Shown piece after piece: positions 33,151-41,968 of a stretch of DNA of 64,000 nt. Position 1 is the first letter of the stretch. Each line of letters begins with the position of its first letter. The stretch spans positions 1 through 64,000 of the forward strand of contig CAJGBV010000004.1 of the NCBI GenBank assembly GCA_904501755.1, read 5' to 3'. The notes below the pieces were generated by a model. The model was not told the DNA's origin. It was given only the letters and a program-made list of their open reading frames with translations, and searched no databases. A program made the translations under genes and the position numbers. This DNA comes from Clostridiaceae bacterium (lineage in GTDB: Bacteria; Bacillota; Clostridia; Oscillospirales; Acutalibacteraceae).

Positions 33151-34193
33151 ACTATGGTTCCTCCGCCTATAAGAATATCTCCGTCATAAAATACCGCCGA
33201 CTGTCCCGGAGCAGATGCCCGTTGAGGTGTGTCAAAAACAAGCACAGCCTCATTTTCACCCGTAATACTAAGTATTGCAGGTGCCTCGTTATGCCTGTAG
33301 CGAAGCTTTGCCTTAACCCGTATATCCCCTTTGGGAAGCTCTCCGCTTATAAAATTAACATCTCTGAGCCTTACGGTATCACTGAAAAGCAGTGACTCAT
33401 CATCGCTTATAACAACCTTGTTTTCCTTTGCATTTTTGCTTATTACAAAGGCAGGCTTACCAAGAGCAATTCGGAGTCCCTTACGCTGACCTATGGTATA
33501 GTTAATAATTCCTTTGTGCTTACCGAGAACCTTTCCGTCAAGAGAAACATACTCACCCTCGGGATAGTTTTTACCTGTATATCTGTTTATAAAGCCTACA
33601 TAATCTCCGTCAGGCACAAAGCATATATCCTGACTATCGGGTCGCTCTGCTACAGCAAGACCGATTTGTTTTGCTATGCCTCTTATTTCCTCCTTTGTAT
33701 AGTCGGCAAGAGGCATTAAAATACGGGAAAGCTCACTTTGAGTCAGCTTATATAACATATAGGTCTGGTCCTTGTTTTTATCCTTTGGTCTTGTCAGAGT
33801 ATATACTCCGTTTATACAGTCAATGTTACAGTAGTGTCCCGTAGCGACAAATTCGGCACCTATTTCGTCGGCAATTTTTATCATTTGGCTGAATTTAACA
33901 GCCTTATTGCAAAGCACACAGGGGTTAGGTGTAAGCCCGTTTTCATAAGAGCTTATAAAATCCTTTATAACGGTTTCTTCAAAAAGCTTTCTTCTATCCA
34001 CAACAATATGCTGTATACCGAGTTTTTTGCAGACAGACAGCGCATCCCTCTGGTCGTCGGCCGCTCCTGTAGCAGAATCCTCTCTATACAGTGACAATGT
34101 TACACCTATTACCTCATAACCCTGATTTTTAAGCACATAAGCGGCTACCGAGGAATCTACGCCGCCACTCATACCTATAATAACCTTTTTCAT
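33147..34193 (-). CDS. mnmA: tRNA-specific 2-thiouridylase MnmA
   Basis: 348 residues. PP-loop SGGVDSS at 9-15, catalytic Cys in NPCVLCNKAVKF near 98-109 and the second Cys in DSQDICFVPDGDY near 193-205. It makes s2U34 in tRNA Lys, Glu and Gln, taking sulphur from a cysteine desulphurase not present here. Coupled to the LUD gene. Confidence 0.96.
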   Translation of the reverse strand: MKKVIIGMSGGVDSSVAAYVLKNQGYEVIGVTLSLYREDSATGAADDQRDALSVCKKLGIQHIVVDRRKLFEETVIKDFISSYENGLTPNPCVLCNKAVKFSQMIKIADEIGAEFVATGHYCNIDCINGVYTLTRPKDKNKDQTYMLYKLTQSELSRILMPLADYTKEEIRGIAKQIGLAVAERPDSQDICFVPDGDYVGFINRYTGKNYPEGEYVSLDGKVLGKHKGIINYTIGQRKGLRIALGKPAFVISKNAKENKVVISDDESLLFSDTVRLRDVNFISGELPKGDIRVKAKLRYRHNEAPAILSITGENEAVLVFDTPQRASAPGQSAVFYDGDILIGGGTIV

Positions 34194-34237
34194 TTAATCA
34201 CCGTTTATATTATATAACATATATCTATTTACTTCAA

Positions 34238-34271
34238 GAAGAAAACGCGGTTTTAAAAACCGCGTTTTCTT
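34238..34271 (-). terminator. Terminator of the feo operon
   Basis: GAAAACGCGGTTTT and its complement form a near-perfect stem with T-rich ends, just after the Cys-rich gene. Confidence 0.85.
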
Positions 34272-34427
34272 TTATTCTTTTTCGCTGTGGCAAACGTCCT
34301 TCATTGCACAGCCGCCGCACCCACAGGAGCAACCGCCCTTGCCTTTTTTCTTTTTTGTTATTTCGTTTACCACAATAAGTATAACCGCCGCGGCAATTAT
34401 TACCGAAATAATTATTGTAGGCCACAT
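34272..34427 (-). CDS. FeoB-associated Cys-rich membrane protein
   Basis: 51 residues: one membrane helix (WPTIIISVIIAAAVILIVV at 2-20), a basic stretch KKKKGKGG and a Cys cluster CSCGCGGC at 33-40 plus Cys46. This is the small protein often encoded after feoB in Clostridia. Ten bases separate it from feoB and its ATG follows GGTGATTTT. The cysteines may hand or hold Fe(II) at the membrane, which is inference. Confidence 0.9.
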   Translation of the reverse strand: MWPTIIISVIIAAAVILIVVNEITKKKKGKGGCSCGCGGCAMKDVCHSEKE

Positions 34428-34437
34428 AAAATCACCT

Positions 34438-36531
34438 TTAGTTATATTTATCTTTTCGCAGAAGCATATAGAGGATAAACAATAGTACCATTAAAGCTAT
34501 AACAGTACCTGCAATATTTCCACCCGACGTCGTAAACCAAGCACCCAACTGATAAATCACAAGACATACCGCATAGGATAGTGCACACATATATGCGATT
34601 GCACCTACCGTCCACTTAGGACTGTTCATTTCTCGTCTTATAGCACCCATTGCCGCAAAGCAGGGAGCACAGAGAAGATTAAACACCATAAAAGAAAATC
34701 CTGCAAGTTTTCCTCCCATAATGGTAGCAAAGGCTACCTCAGCCGATTCATAGCCGAGTGCTCCGAATACACCTACAACCTCTTCCTTAGCCATAAGACC
34801 GAGAAATGTTGCTACTGTTGCCTGCCAGTTGCCAAAGCCTAAAGGAGCAAAGATAACCGCTGCAAAGCTACCTATAACATTAAGAACAGATGCTTCTTCG
34901 CCGTCACCGATATAGTGAAATCCTCCCTCAAAGGTAATATTATTAAGTATCCATATAATAACACTTGCCGCAAGAATAACTGTTCCTGCACGTTTAATAA
35001 AAGACCAGCCACGTTCCCACACCGTTTTTGCAACATTACTGGCAAGAGGTGCGTGATAAGCAGGAAGCTCCATAACAAAGGGGGCAGGTTTCCCCGCAAA
35101 CGCCTTTGTTTTCTTAAGAATTATACCCGAAATTATAACTGCCGCTACACCTATAAAGTATGCACCTGTTGCAATAAGAGGGCTCCCGCCGAAAAGAGCA
35201 CCTGCAACAAGTCCCACTATAGGCATTTTAGCACCGCAGGGAATAAAACCTGTTGTCATTATAGTTATACGACGATCTCTTTCCTGATCAATAGTTCTGC
35301 TTGCCATAATTCCGGGAACACCACATCCTGAAGCCACCAGCATAGGAATAAAGGATTTGCCCGAAAGTCCGAATTTACGGAAAAGCTTATCCATAATAAA
35401 GGCTACTCTCGACATATATCCGCAGTCTTCAAGTAAAGACAGCATAAGGAAAAGAATCAGCATTTGTGGTACAAAGCCAAGCACAGCACCTACACCGCCT
35501 ACAATTCCGTCCGAAACAAGTCCCACAAGCCAGGGCATACAGCCTATAGCTTCTAAACTGCTCTGCACAAAGGGGACTATCCACTGACCAAAAAGAGTAT
35601 CATTCATAAAGCCTACTGTCCAGTCACCTACAGAGCCTATAGATATGTAATAAACAAGCCACATAGCAACGGCAAATATGGGAAGTGCAAGAAAACGGTT
35701 GGTAACAACCCTGTCTATTTTATCCGACATAGAAAGTCTGCCGATACTCTTTTTCTTACAGCAATCCTTAAGTATTTTTTCAATATACTCATAGCGTTCA
35801 TTAATTATAACACTCTCGGCATCGTCATCAAAATGCTCTTCGACGTGTGCTATATCCTTTTCGATATGCTTTAAAACCGCTTCATCCAGTTTTAAATCAT
35901 CTCGCACCATAGCATCGCGTTCAAATATTTTAATAGCATACCATCTCTGCTTTGTGTCCTCCATACTGTGTATGGCTGCTTCCTCAATATGAGCCACAGC
36001 GTGTTCAACATCACCTGAGAAAATATGCTCGGGAATCATTTTCTTACCCGCCGACTGAATAGCGGCATCTATCGCCTCATTTATTCCCTCACCCTTAAGT
36101 GCAGAAATTTCCAGTATCTGACAGCGAATGTTTTTAGAAAGCTTTTCTATATCAATTTTATCACCGTTTTTACGCACAATATCCATCATATTAATTGCTA
36201 TAACAACAGGAATTCCCAATTCTAAAAGCTGAGTTGTAAGATATAAATTTCTTTCAATATTGGTTCCGTCTACAATATTTAAAATAACATCAGGACGCTC
36301 ACCTACAAGATAATTTCTTGCTACTACCTCTTCAGGTGTATAAGGAGAAAGAGAATAAATACCCGGAAGGTCGGTAATTATAACATCTTCATTCTTTTTC
36401 AGTTTACCCTCTTTTTTCTCAACTGTCACACCCGGCCAGTTTCCTACATATTGGTTAGAACCTGTAAGAGCATTAAAAAGGGTTGTTTTTCCACAGTTTG
36501 GATTACCTGCAAGTGCAATTCTTATACTCAT
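34438..36531 (-). CDS. feoB: Ferrous iron transporter FeoB
   Basis: 697 residues. N-terminal GTPase with G1 GNPNCGKT at 9-16, DLPGIYSL (G3) and NMMD (G4), a helical spacer, then a polytopic membrane part with two GATE-like repeats (VGFMN...; VASGCGVPGIMASR; GFIPCGAKMP). It imports Fe(II). Encoded between feoA and the Cys-rich protein, a complete Clostridial feo operon. Confidence 0.97.
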   Translation of the reverse strand: MSIRIALAGNPNCGKTTLFNALTGSNQYVGNWPGVTVEKKEGKLKKNEDVIITDLPGIYSLSPYTPEEVVARNYLVGERPDVILNIVDGTNIERNLYLTTQLLELGIPVVIAINMMDIVRKNGDKIDIEKLSKNIRCQILEISALKGEGINEAIDAAIQSAGKKMIPEHIFSGDVEHAVAHIEEAAIHSMEDTKQRWYAIKIFERDAMVRDDLKLDEAVLKHIEKDIAHVEEHFDDDAESVIINERYEYIEKILKDCCKKKSIGRLSMSDKIDRVVTNRFLALPIFAVAMWLVYYISIGSVGDWTVGFMNDTLFGQWIVPFVQSSLEAIGCMPWLVGLVSDGIVGGVGAVLGFVPQMLILFLMLSLLEDCGYMSRVAFIMDKLFRKFGLSGKSFIPMLVASGCGVPGIMASRTIDQERDRRITIMTTGFIPCGAKMPIVGLVAGALFGGSPLIATGAYFIGVAAVIISGIILKKTKAFAGKPAPFVMELPAYHAPLASNVAKTVWERGWSFIKRAGTVILAASVIIWILNNITFEGGFHYIGDGEEASVLNVIGSFAAVIFAPLGFGNWQATVATFLGLMAKEEVVGVFGALGYESAEVAFATIMGGKLAGFSFMVFNLLCAPCFAAMGAIRREMNSPKWTVGAIAYMCALSYAVCLVIYQLGAWFTTSGGNIAGTVIALMVLLFILYMLLRKDKYN

Positions 36532-36546
36532 TTCATACTCTCCTTT

Positions 36547-36768
36547 TTATTCTACCTCTACCATTTCGGCATCAGCTTTTCTGAGAGAAAGCTCATAGCC
36601 TCTAACCTGAAGCTCGAAGGGGTCGCCTAAAGGAGCTACCTTTCTTACATAAATACGGGTGCCTTTGGTTATACCCATATCCATAATACGACGCTTAACG
36701 GCACCTTCCCCATGAACCTTTATAACCTTTACGGTGCTTCCCACCTTTGCATCCTTCAATGTGTTCAT
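36547..36768 (-). CDS. feoA: FeoA-domain protein
   Basis: 73 residues with the SH3-like FeoA fold: VKVHGEGAVKRRIMDMGITKGTRI in the middle (split as IKVHGEGAV and RRIMDMGITKGT). It assists FeoB. First gene of the operon, with iron-type operators in its leader. Confidence 0.95.
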   Translation of the reverse strand: MNTLKDAKVGSTVKVIKVHGEGAVKRRIMDMGITKGTRIYVRKVAPLGDPFELQVRGYELSLRKADAEMVEVE

Positions 36769-36785
36769 TTTTACCTCTTTCTACA

Positions 36786-36834
36786 GTTAGCATAAGCTAA
36801 CCTATTGGTGAAATTTTAGTTAGCCTACGCTAAC
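36786..36834 (-). promoter_or_regulatory. Two palindromic operators upstream of feoA
   Basis: GTTAGCATAAGCTAAC at 36786-36801 and GTTAGCCTACGCTAAC at 36819-36834, both perfect 6-4-6 palindromes, spaced 33 bases start to start (about three turns). They lie just downstream of the -10 box. The TTAGC/GCTAA half sites resemble DtxR/IdeR-type iron-repressor sites more than a Fur box. Confidence 0.75.
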
Positions 36835-36843
36835 TTCTAAATT

Positions 36844-36872
36844 ATAATACAACTTATTCCATATTTTGTCAA
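36844..36872 (-). promoter_or_regulatory. Promoter of the feo operon
   Basis: Minus strand TTGACA, 17-base spacer, TATTAT. Confidence 0.85.
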
Positions 36873-36883
36873 GTATTTTTAAC

Positions 36884-36918
36884 AAAAAGCCGCGAAAATT
36901 TCTTTTCGCGGTTTTCTT
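36884..36918 (-). terminator. Terminator after the lipoprotein gene
   Basis: CCGCGAAAA-GAAA-TTTTCGCGG on the minus strand followed by CTTTTT. Confidence 0.85.
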
Positions 36919-37520
36919 TACTGTTTTGTATAAAATACCTGCTCTTGCAGAACAGAACAGTTTACCGTTACAGTATTATCCTCAAAGGAATATTCTTCAT
37001 TATAGGAATAATTACTTAGCCAGCCCGCAAGCTCTCCTGTAAAAAGACTCGTTCGGGTAACGGTATATGTACCCTCTTCGCAAAGCTTTTCTAAAATATT
37101 TTCTATTTCTTCCGATACCCTCATTTGAGCAACAATAGAGTCAATATCAGCCCCAACCGAAGCAAGATACGTTTCCACATCCATATTAAGTCCCATATCA
37201 GCTATCAGCTTAGCATAATACTGACGAAGAGCATTTGATGTGAGTATAAGAGCCTTATTTATAACGTTTTGCGCCTCTTCTTCCTCTACATAATAACTGT
37301 ATGTACCATCCTGATTAAAGGTAAGGCTTTGTTTTAGGGTAAGAGAAGAAAGGCTGTAATTCTTAATATCCTCTGCCTCACTAAAACGTCTGTTATAAAT
37401 CTCGCTTATATCAAGCTGAGCCTCATAACTGCCGATGATATCCTTTTCAGATACACATCCGCAAAGAGATAAGGACAACATCAGCACCAAAAATACAGCT
37501 AAAAACCTTTTGAAAAGCAT
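36918..37520 (-). CDS. Lipoprotein of unknown function
   Basis: 200 residues; lipoprotein signal with LCGC (Cys22). The mature part contains predicted helices around 85-150 and short beta segments; there is no family I recognise. Its start is one base after the stop of the serine hydrolase, so the two are one unit. Confidence 0.8.
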   Translation of the reverse strand: MLFKRFLAVFLVLMLSLSLCGCVSEKDIIGSYEAQLDISEIYNRRFSEAEDIKNYSLSSLTLKQSLTFNQDGTYSYYVEEEEAQNVINKALILTSNALRQYYAKLIADMGLNMDVETYLASVGADIDSIVAQMRVSEEIENILEKLCEEGTYTVTRTSLFTGELAGWLSNYSYNEEYSFEDNTVTVNCSVLQEQVFYTKQ

Positions 37521-37521
37521 T

Positions 37522-38640
37522 TTACTGTGCCTCTATTCCTTCATGTATAAGATTTCTCATTTCGGGATGAACAAGAGCATTTATTCCACTTGTTCCGCAA
37601 CCGAAGTAAACAGCTATACCATTTTCAATATCAATCTCTGTATACGCGCCGTGAGCACCATCCCAACCAAATTCATAAAGACCGCTTTTTGAAAAATTAT
37701 TCTCATTGCTTACGTGGGTTCTTACCCCCAGTGCATATTTATAATCGGTCATTGTAAAGGCAGACTGTTTCTCATTTACGGTTTTACGCATAAGCTCAAT
37801 ACCCTCAAAGGCAATAAGTCTTTTGCCCTCAGGGGTTACACCGCCATCGCAAAGCATCTGAGCAAATTTGATGTAGTCATCAACTGTGGTAATAACTCCT
37901 GCACCGCCGCTTTCGTATTCAGTTCCCATTTCAAACCAGTTAGCATCAGCATCCACATAATTTGTTTCGTGCTTTTCAGCATTGTAGCATGAACGCCAGA
38001 AGATTCTTTCCTCATTCCCAAAGGTATACTTATAGTCGGTTTCGTACATATTAAGGGGATTAAAGAAATTCTCCTTCATAAAATCACTGAGTTTTTGACC
38101 CGAAACAACCTCAATAACGCCGCCTAAAATATCGTGACAAAGACTATAGCGAAAAGCGGTAGCGGGTTCAAATTCAAGAAGCATTTTTGACATTGCCTTA
38201 ACCATACCTAAGGTATCGCCCCTGCCCTGTGTCTTACTGCGATACTCATTAAGAACAGGATGTCCGCAATCATAGGTAAAGCCTGCCGCCATCTGCATAA
38301 GGTCAATTATGCGGATTTTATTTTCAGCCATAACGGGACCATTATCTGTTCTTATATACATTTCCTCAAATTCGGGTATGTATTTATAAAGCTCATCATA
38401 AAGACCCAGTCTACCCTCGGTAACAAGCTTCATAATAGCAGTACAGGTCATAACCTTACTTGCGGAATAAATACGATATATTTCGTTACCCTGTACTCTT
38501 CTGCTTTTTTCTCTATCAGAATAGCCGAACTGATGGCGGTAAACTGTTTTGCCATCCTTATTTACAATAAGGTCACCACCGGGAATGAAATATCTTTCGG
38601 GGAGGTTATCAAGAAACTGTGTAAGTTTTGTAAAGTTCAT
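37522..38640 (-). CDS. Serine hydrolase, beta-lactamase/class C family
   Basis: 372 residues from the ATG eight bases after GGAGA. Catalytic SASK near 59-62, a Tyr in YSLCHD near 165 and a late HGAYTE-like block (GWDGAHGAY) in the KTG position. No signal peptide, so cytoplasmic. Family members include esterases and D-amino-acid peptidases; real beta-lactamase activity is unlikely without export. Confidence 0.9.
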   Translation of the reverse strand: MNFTKLTQFLDNLPERYFIPGGDLIVNKDGKTVYRHQFGYSDREKSRRVQGNEIYRIYSASKVMTCTAIMKLVTEGRLGLYDELYKYIPEFEEMYIRTDNGPVMAENKIRIIDLMQMAAGFTYDCGHPVLNEYRSKTQGRGDTLGMVKAMSKMLLEFEPATAFRYSLCHDILGGVIEVVSGQKLSDFMKENFFNPLNMYETDYKYTFGNEERIFWRSCYNAEKHETNYVDADANWFEMGTEYESGGAGVITTVDDYIKFAQMLCDGGVTPEGKRLIAFEGIELMRKTVNEKQSAFTMTDYKYALGVRTHVSNENNFSKSGLYEFGWDGAHGAYTEIDIENGIAVYFGCGTSGINALVHPEMRNLIHEGIEAQ

Positions 38641-38646
38641 AAATAT

Positions 38647-38692
38647 CGTCTCCAAAAAATAGAGCTATACAGTTTTCGCCGTATAGCCCTTT
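38647..38692 (-). terminator. Terminator after rny
   Basis: GGGCTATACGG pairs with CTGTATAGCTC and is followed by TATTTTTT. Confidence 0.8.
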
Positions 38693-38696
38693 CTTT

Positions 38697-40247
38697 TTAT
38701 TTTGCGTAATCTACAACTCGGTTTTCACGGATAAGATTTACTTTAATCTGTCCGGGATACTCAAGTTCTTTTTCAATTCTTGCCGCAATATCGTGAGCAA
38801 CAAGGACCATCTGGTCATCACTTATAGCCTCAGGCTTAACAACAATTCGTATTTCGCGTCCAGCCTGAATAGCAAAGGATGTTTCTACACCGCTAAAGGA
38901 ATTGGCGATTTCCTCAAGTTTTTCAAGACGTTTGATGTAATTTTCAATATTTTCTCTTCTTGCACCGGGACGGGCAGCAGAAATAGCATCAGCAGCCTGT
39001 ACTATGCAAGCAATAACGGTCTTAGCTTCAATCTCACCATGATGAGCGTGAATCGCATGAACAACACCCTCATTTTCACGATATTTTTTAGCAGCCTCCA
39101 CACCCAACTGAATGTGAGAACCCTCTTGCTCATGGTCAAGAGCCTTACCAATATCGTGAAGCAAACCTGCACGCTTAGCCTGAGCTACATCGGCACCCAT
39201 TTCAGCAGCAAGAAGTCCCGAAAGATGACATACCTCCATAGAATGATTAAGCACATTCTGTCCATAGCTGGTACGATACTGAAGCTTACCTAAAAGCTTA
39301 ATAAGCTCGGGATGAAGGTTATGTACACCTGCATCTATCATTGCACGTTCACCCACCTGCTTAATAGAAGCCTCTACCTCGGCAGTAGCCTTGGCAACGG
39401 TTTCTTCAATACGTGCGGGATGAATTCTTCCGTCAAGAATAAGCTTTTCAAGAGTAATTCTTGCAATCTCTCTTCTTACGGGGTCGAAGCTGCTGAGCGT
39501 AATAGCCTCGGGGGTATCGTCGATAATAAGATCAACACCTGTGGCGGTTTCGAGAGCACGGATATTTCTACCCTCTCTACCGATAATTCTACCCTTCATT
39601 TCATCGTTGGGCAGAGCAACAACGGATACTGTCATTTCGGAAGAATGGTCAGCGGCACAGCGCTGAATAGCGTGACCGATGATTTCTCTTGCCATTTTGT
39701 CAGCTTCTTCCTTAGTGTGCTGTTCATTTTCCATAATGCGAACGGCTTTTTCGTGGGCAAGTTCACCATCAAGCATAGACAGCAAATGCTCCTTAGCCTG
39801 TTCACTTGTAAAGCCTGAAATACGCTCTAAAAGTTCCATCTGGCTCTTTTTGATACGTTCGCACTCTTCAAGCTTTTCTTCAATCTCTTTAGCGCGCTTC
39901 TGGAGCTTTTCTTCCTTGATTTCAAGATTATCTATTTTTTTATCAAGGTTTTCTTCCTTTTGCTGAAGTCTGTGCTCCTGACGCTGAATATCACTGCGGC
40001 GTTCTCTGAGTTCCTTGTCATTTTCCTGACGAAGACGAAGAACCTCGTCCTTTGCTTCTACAAGAAGTTCTTTCTTCTTGGTTTCGGCATTTTTGATAGC
40101 ATCGTTTAAAATGCGTTTAGCTTCATCCTTTGCGGAGCCGATGGCTTTATCATCAGACTTACGTCTGTATGACATACCTACAAAAAAGCCGATAAAAGCC
40201 AGTACCAATGCAACGGCGCCGCCGATGATGTAAGGCAAATAAGGCAT
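38697..40247 (-). CDS. rny: Ribonuclease Y
   Basis: 516 residues from the ATG nine bases after GGAGG. N-terminal membrane helix (about 5-26), a long coiled coil to about 190, KH domain (GRIIGREGRNIRALE near 225) and HD domain with LLHDIGKALDHE near 350. RNase Y is the main mRNA endonuclease of many Firmicutes. The leader is long and structured. Confidence 0.97.
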   Translation of the reverse strand: MPYLPYIIGGAVALVLAFIGFFVGMSYRRKSDDKAIGSAKDEAKRILNDAIKNAETKKKELLVEAKDEVLRLRQENDKELRERRSDIQRQEHRLQQKEENLDKKIDNLEIKEEKLQKRAKEIEEKLEECERIKKSQMELLERISGFTSEQAKEHLLSMLDGELAHEKAVRIMENEQHTKEEADKMAREIIGHAIQRCAADHSSEMTVSVVALPNDEMKGRIIGREGRNIRALETATGVDLIIDDTPEAITLSSFDPVRREIARITLEKLILDGRIHPARIEETVAKATAEVEASIKQVGERAMIDAGVHNLHPELIKLLGKLQYRTSYGQNVLNHSMEVCHLSGLLAAEMGADVAQAKRAGLLHDIGKALDHEQEGSHIQLGVEAAKKYRENEGVVHAIHAHHGEIEAKTVIACIVQAADAISAARPGARRENIENYIKRLEKLEEIANSFSGVETSFAIQAGREIRIVVKPEAISDDQMVLVAHDIAARIEKELEYPGQIKVNLIRENRVVDYAK

Positions 40248-40385
40248 ATTTAATTTCCTCCTATATATTAAAATGCGTTTTATCAGAGTAAAGACTCTCC
40301 GAGGCCGCATTTTACCCCGGTATAAAGTCAATGGCTATCAGTGTGCCTCGCCAAACGCATACTTTATCACCATTGTAACCTACTG
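40248..40385 (-). promoter_or_regulatory. Structured leader of rny
   Basis: Minus-strand transcript of ~138 bases. ATGCGTTT pairs with AAACGCAT, inside it CGAGGC pairs with GCCTCG, and AGAGT-CTTT-ACTCT forms the tip; upstream AATGG/CCATT and ATAAAGT/ACTTTAT can pair in an interleaved, pseudoknot-like way. The structure ends close to the ribosome site. I know no riboswitch class with these conserved bases; autoregulation is possible. Confidence 0.55.
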
Positions 40386-40391
40386 TGTATT

Positions 40392-40420
40392 ATTTTATCA
40401 CCATTTGTTTTTTGTGTCAA
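40392..40420 (-). promoter_or_regulatory. Promoter of rny
   Basis: Minus strand TTGACA, 17-base spacer, TAAAAT. Confidence 0.8.
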
Positions 40421-40451
40421 GTTTATCCCGCATTTTTTACATGTTTTTAAT

Positions 40452-40490
40452 CACAAAAAACAGCAGCCTGTGATAACAAGGCTGCTGCAT
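40452..40490 (-). terminator. Terminator after the cohesin gene
   Basis: GCAGCAGCC pairs with GGCTGCTGT around a short loop, followed by Ts. Confidence 0.85.
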
Positions 40491-40496
40491 CCGATT

Positions 40497-41954
40497 TTAC
40501 TCTTCTTCCTCGGGAGTATCCGAACTCATTTCAATTGTATATCCTTCTTCAATAATCTCATCATTTATCTTTTTGCGTGAGCAAAGCTTTATTATTATAA
40601 GAACAATAAGAGCAATTACACCAAGTGCAAAAATTACAGTTAGCACAACCGCAGTAAGACGGATGGGTTCTGTAACCACAGAAGCTTCTTCCTCTTCAGT
40701 ACCGATAACACCACTGATAAATTCAGAGTATCTCTGCATAGTATTTTCCTTGAAATCATAACGGTAATAGCCTTCACCGCCGTTTGTTGCAACGGCTGAC
40801 ACTACAATGAAATCAGCATATTCATTTGAAGTGTATTTAAAGCAAGGAATCTTTACTCCGTTAAGCTCACATGTAGATTTATAAAATCCATTTGGTGAAA
40901 CTGTAGAGTCCTCTTTTATTATATAAGTTACCTCTGCACACTCAATATAGCTAAATTTTGTAAAGTTATCGTTTTCAAGAAGATAAAAGCCTTCTTCGCT
41001 TTCATCCTTAGCTTTCAGATAAACTATTGTGATTTTGCCTGTTGCATCAATATAAGCAGCAATTTCTTCTTCGCCATACTGTACCGAAGACAGACTAAAG
41101 CCTTTGGGAATGCTAACCGATGCAATGTCCTGAACAATTACAAATTCCTTTTGGTCGATAACAACACCTGCAGCGTCCTCCTGACCCACAGTAATGTCAT
41201 TTCCGTTTTCATCAAGACGATTAAAGGTTACATTGTAACGTCTTGTTTCACCATTAGATGCCACTACAACAATAGTTCGCTTATTAAGTCCTACCTTTAG
41301 CTCTCTGTCCCCTTCAACACTTACCTTTGCACTTTTATCAAGTGTAACACAGGTAAGCAGTCCGTCGGTCTGTGTATAGGGCACTACTACGGTATATTCG
41401 GTTATATTCTCCTTAAAGGCAGGGGTCAGGGTACCTGCGGCAACCTTAATTGATTTAAGTGCCGCCTTGGTGTTTGAATTTGTATCCTGTTCAGTGGTAT
41501 CGTTATTTGTCTGTGTACCCGATATTTTTATGGTATAGGAGGAAGGGTCAACAGTATATTCATTTGTGCCGTCTGAGCATTTACCACTAAGACTCACAAG
41601 TGCGTTACCCTCTGCAATTACCTTAAAGGTGTATTCCTCGGAAAAACGGTCGCTGTTTCCTGTAGTAAGAAAGCCTATAGAGCCTTCTTTTGCATTGGAG
41701 GTAAAATCACCGCCTGCAGACACATACTGAAGCTTTGAACTATCATATTTAAGTGTTCCCTCTATTGCCTGCATTTTTGTATCAATAACAAAGGTAACTG
41801 TTACTGTAACAGTGCTGTCCACCTTGGGAGTTTTATTGGTAAGACCGATTGATGACTTAGCTGATACTGCACTGACATTCACACAAAAAGCCGACAGCAT
41901 AACTACAGTCACTGCAAGTAAAACACAAACCGATTTACAGATTCTTTTAAACAT
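40497..41954 (-). CDS. Membrane-anchored cohesin-domain protein
   Basis: 485 residues. Signal peptide (about 1-30), one cohesin domain (about 34-145, with MQAIEGTLKYDSSKL and SAGGDFTSNA), a cadherin-like beta-sandwich (about 160-260), a further outside region and a C-terminal membrane helix (about 440-462) with a short cytoplasmic tail. It should hold dockerin-bearing proteins at the cell surface. The gene for a dockerin protein ends 14 bases before its ATG, so the two are one operon. The cohesin is nearly the same as the one in the protein encoded at 49.1-51.3 kb. Confidence 0.9.
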   Translation of the reverse strand: MFKRICKSVCVLLAVTVVMLSAFCVNVSAVSAKSSIGLTNKTPKVDSTVTVTVTFVIDTKMQAIEGTLKYDSSKLQYVSAGGDFTSNAKEGSIGFLTTGNSDRFSEEYTFKVIAEGNALVSLSGKCSDGTNEYTVDPSSYTIKISGTQTNNDTTEQDTNSNTKAALKSIKVAAGTLTPAFKENITEYTVVVPYTQTDGLLTCVTLDKSAKVSVEGDRELKVGLNKRTIVVVASNGETRRYNVTFNRLDENGNDITVGQEDAAGVVIDQKEFVIVQDIASVSIPKGFSLSSVQYGEEEIAAYIDATGKITIVYLKAKDESEEGFYLLENDNFTKFSYIECAEVTYIIKEDSTVSPNGFYKSTCELNGVKIPCFKYTSNEYADFIVVSAVATNGGEGYYRYDFKENTMQRYSEFISGVIGTEEEEASVVTEPIRLTAVVLTVIFALGVIALIVLIIIKLCSRKKINDEIIEEGYTIEMSSDTPEEEE

Positions 41955-41968
41955 AATGGGCACTCCTA

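Noticed and set aside
34234..34425. A 63-residue frame over the Cys-rich protein gene
   Set aside because: It is a different frame from the 51-residue FeoB-associated protein, which has the expected helix and Cys cluster.
37522..38640. Secreted beta-lactamase conferring resistance
   Set aside because: No signal peptide and no complete class C motif set, so only a general serine hydrolase is called.
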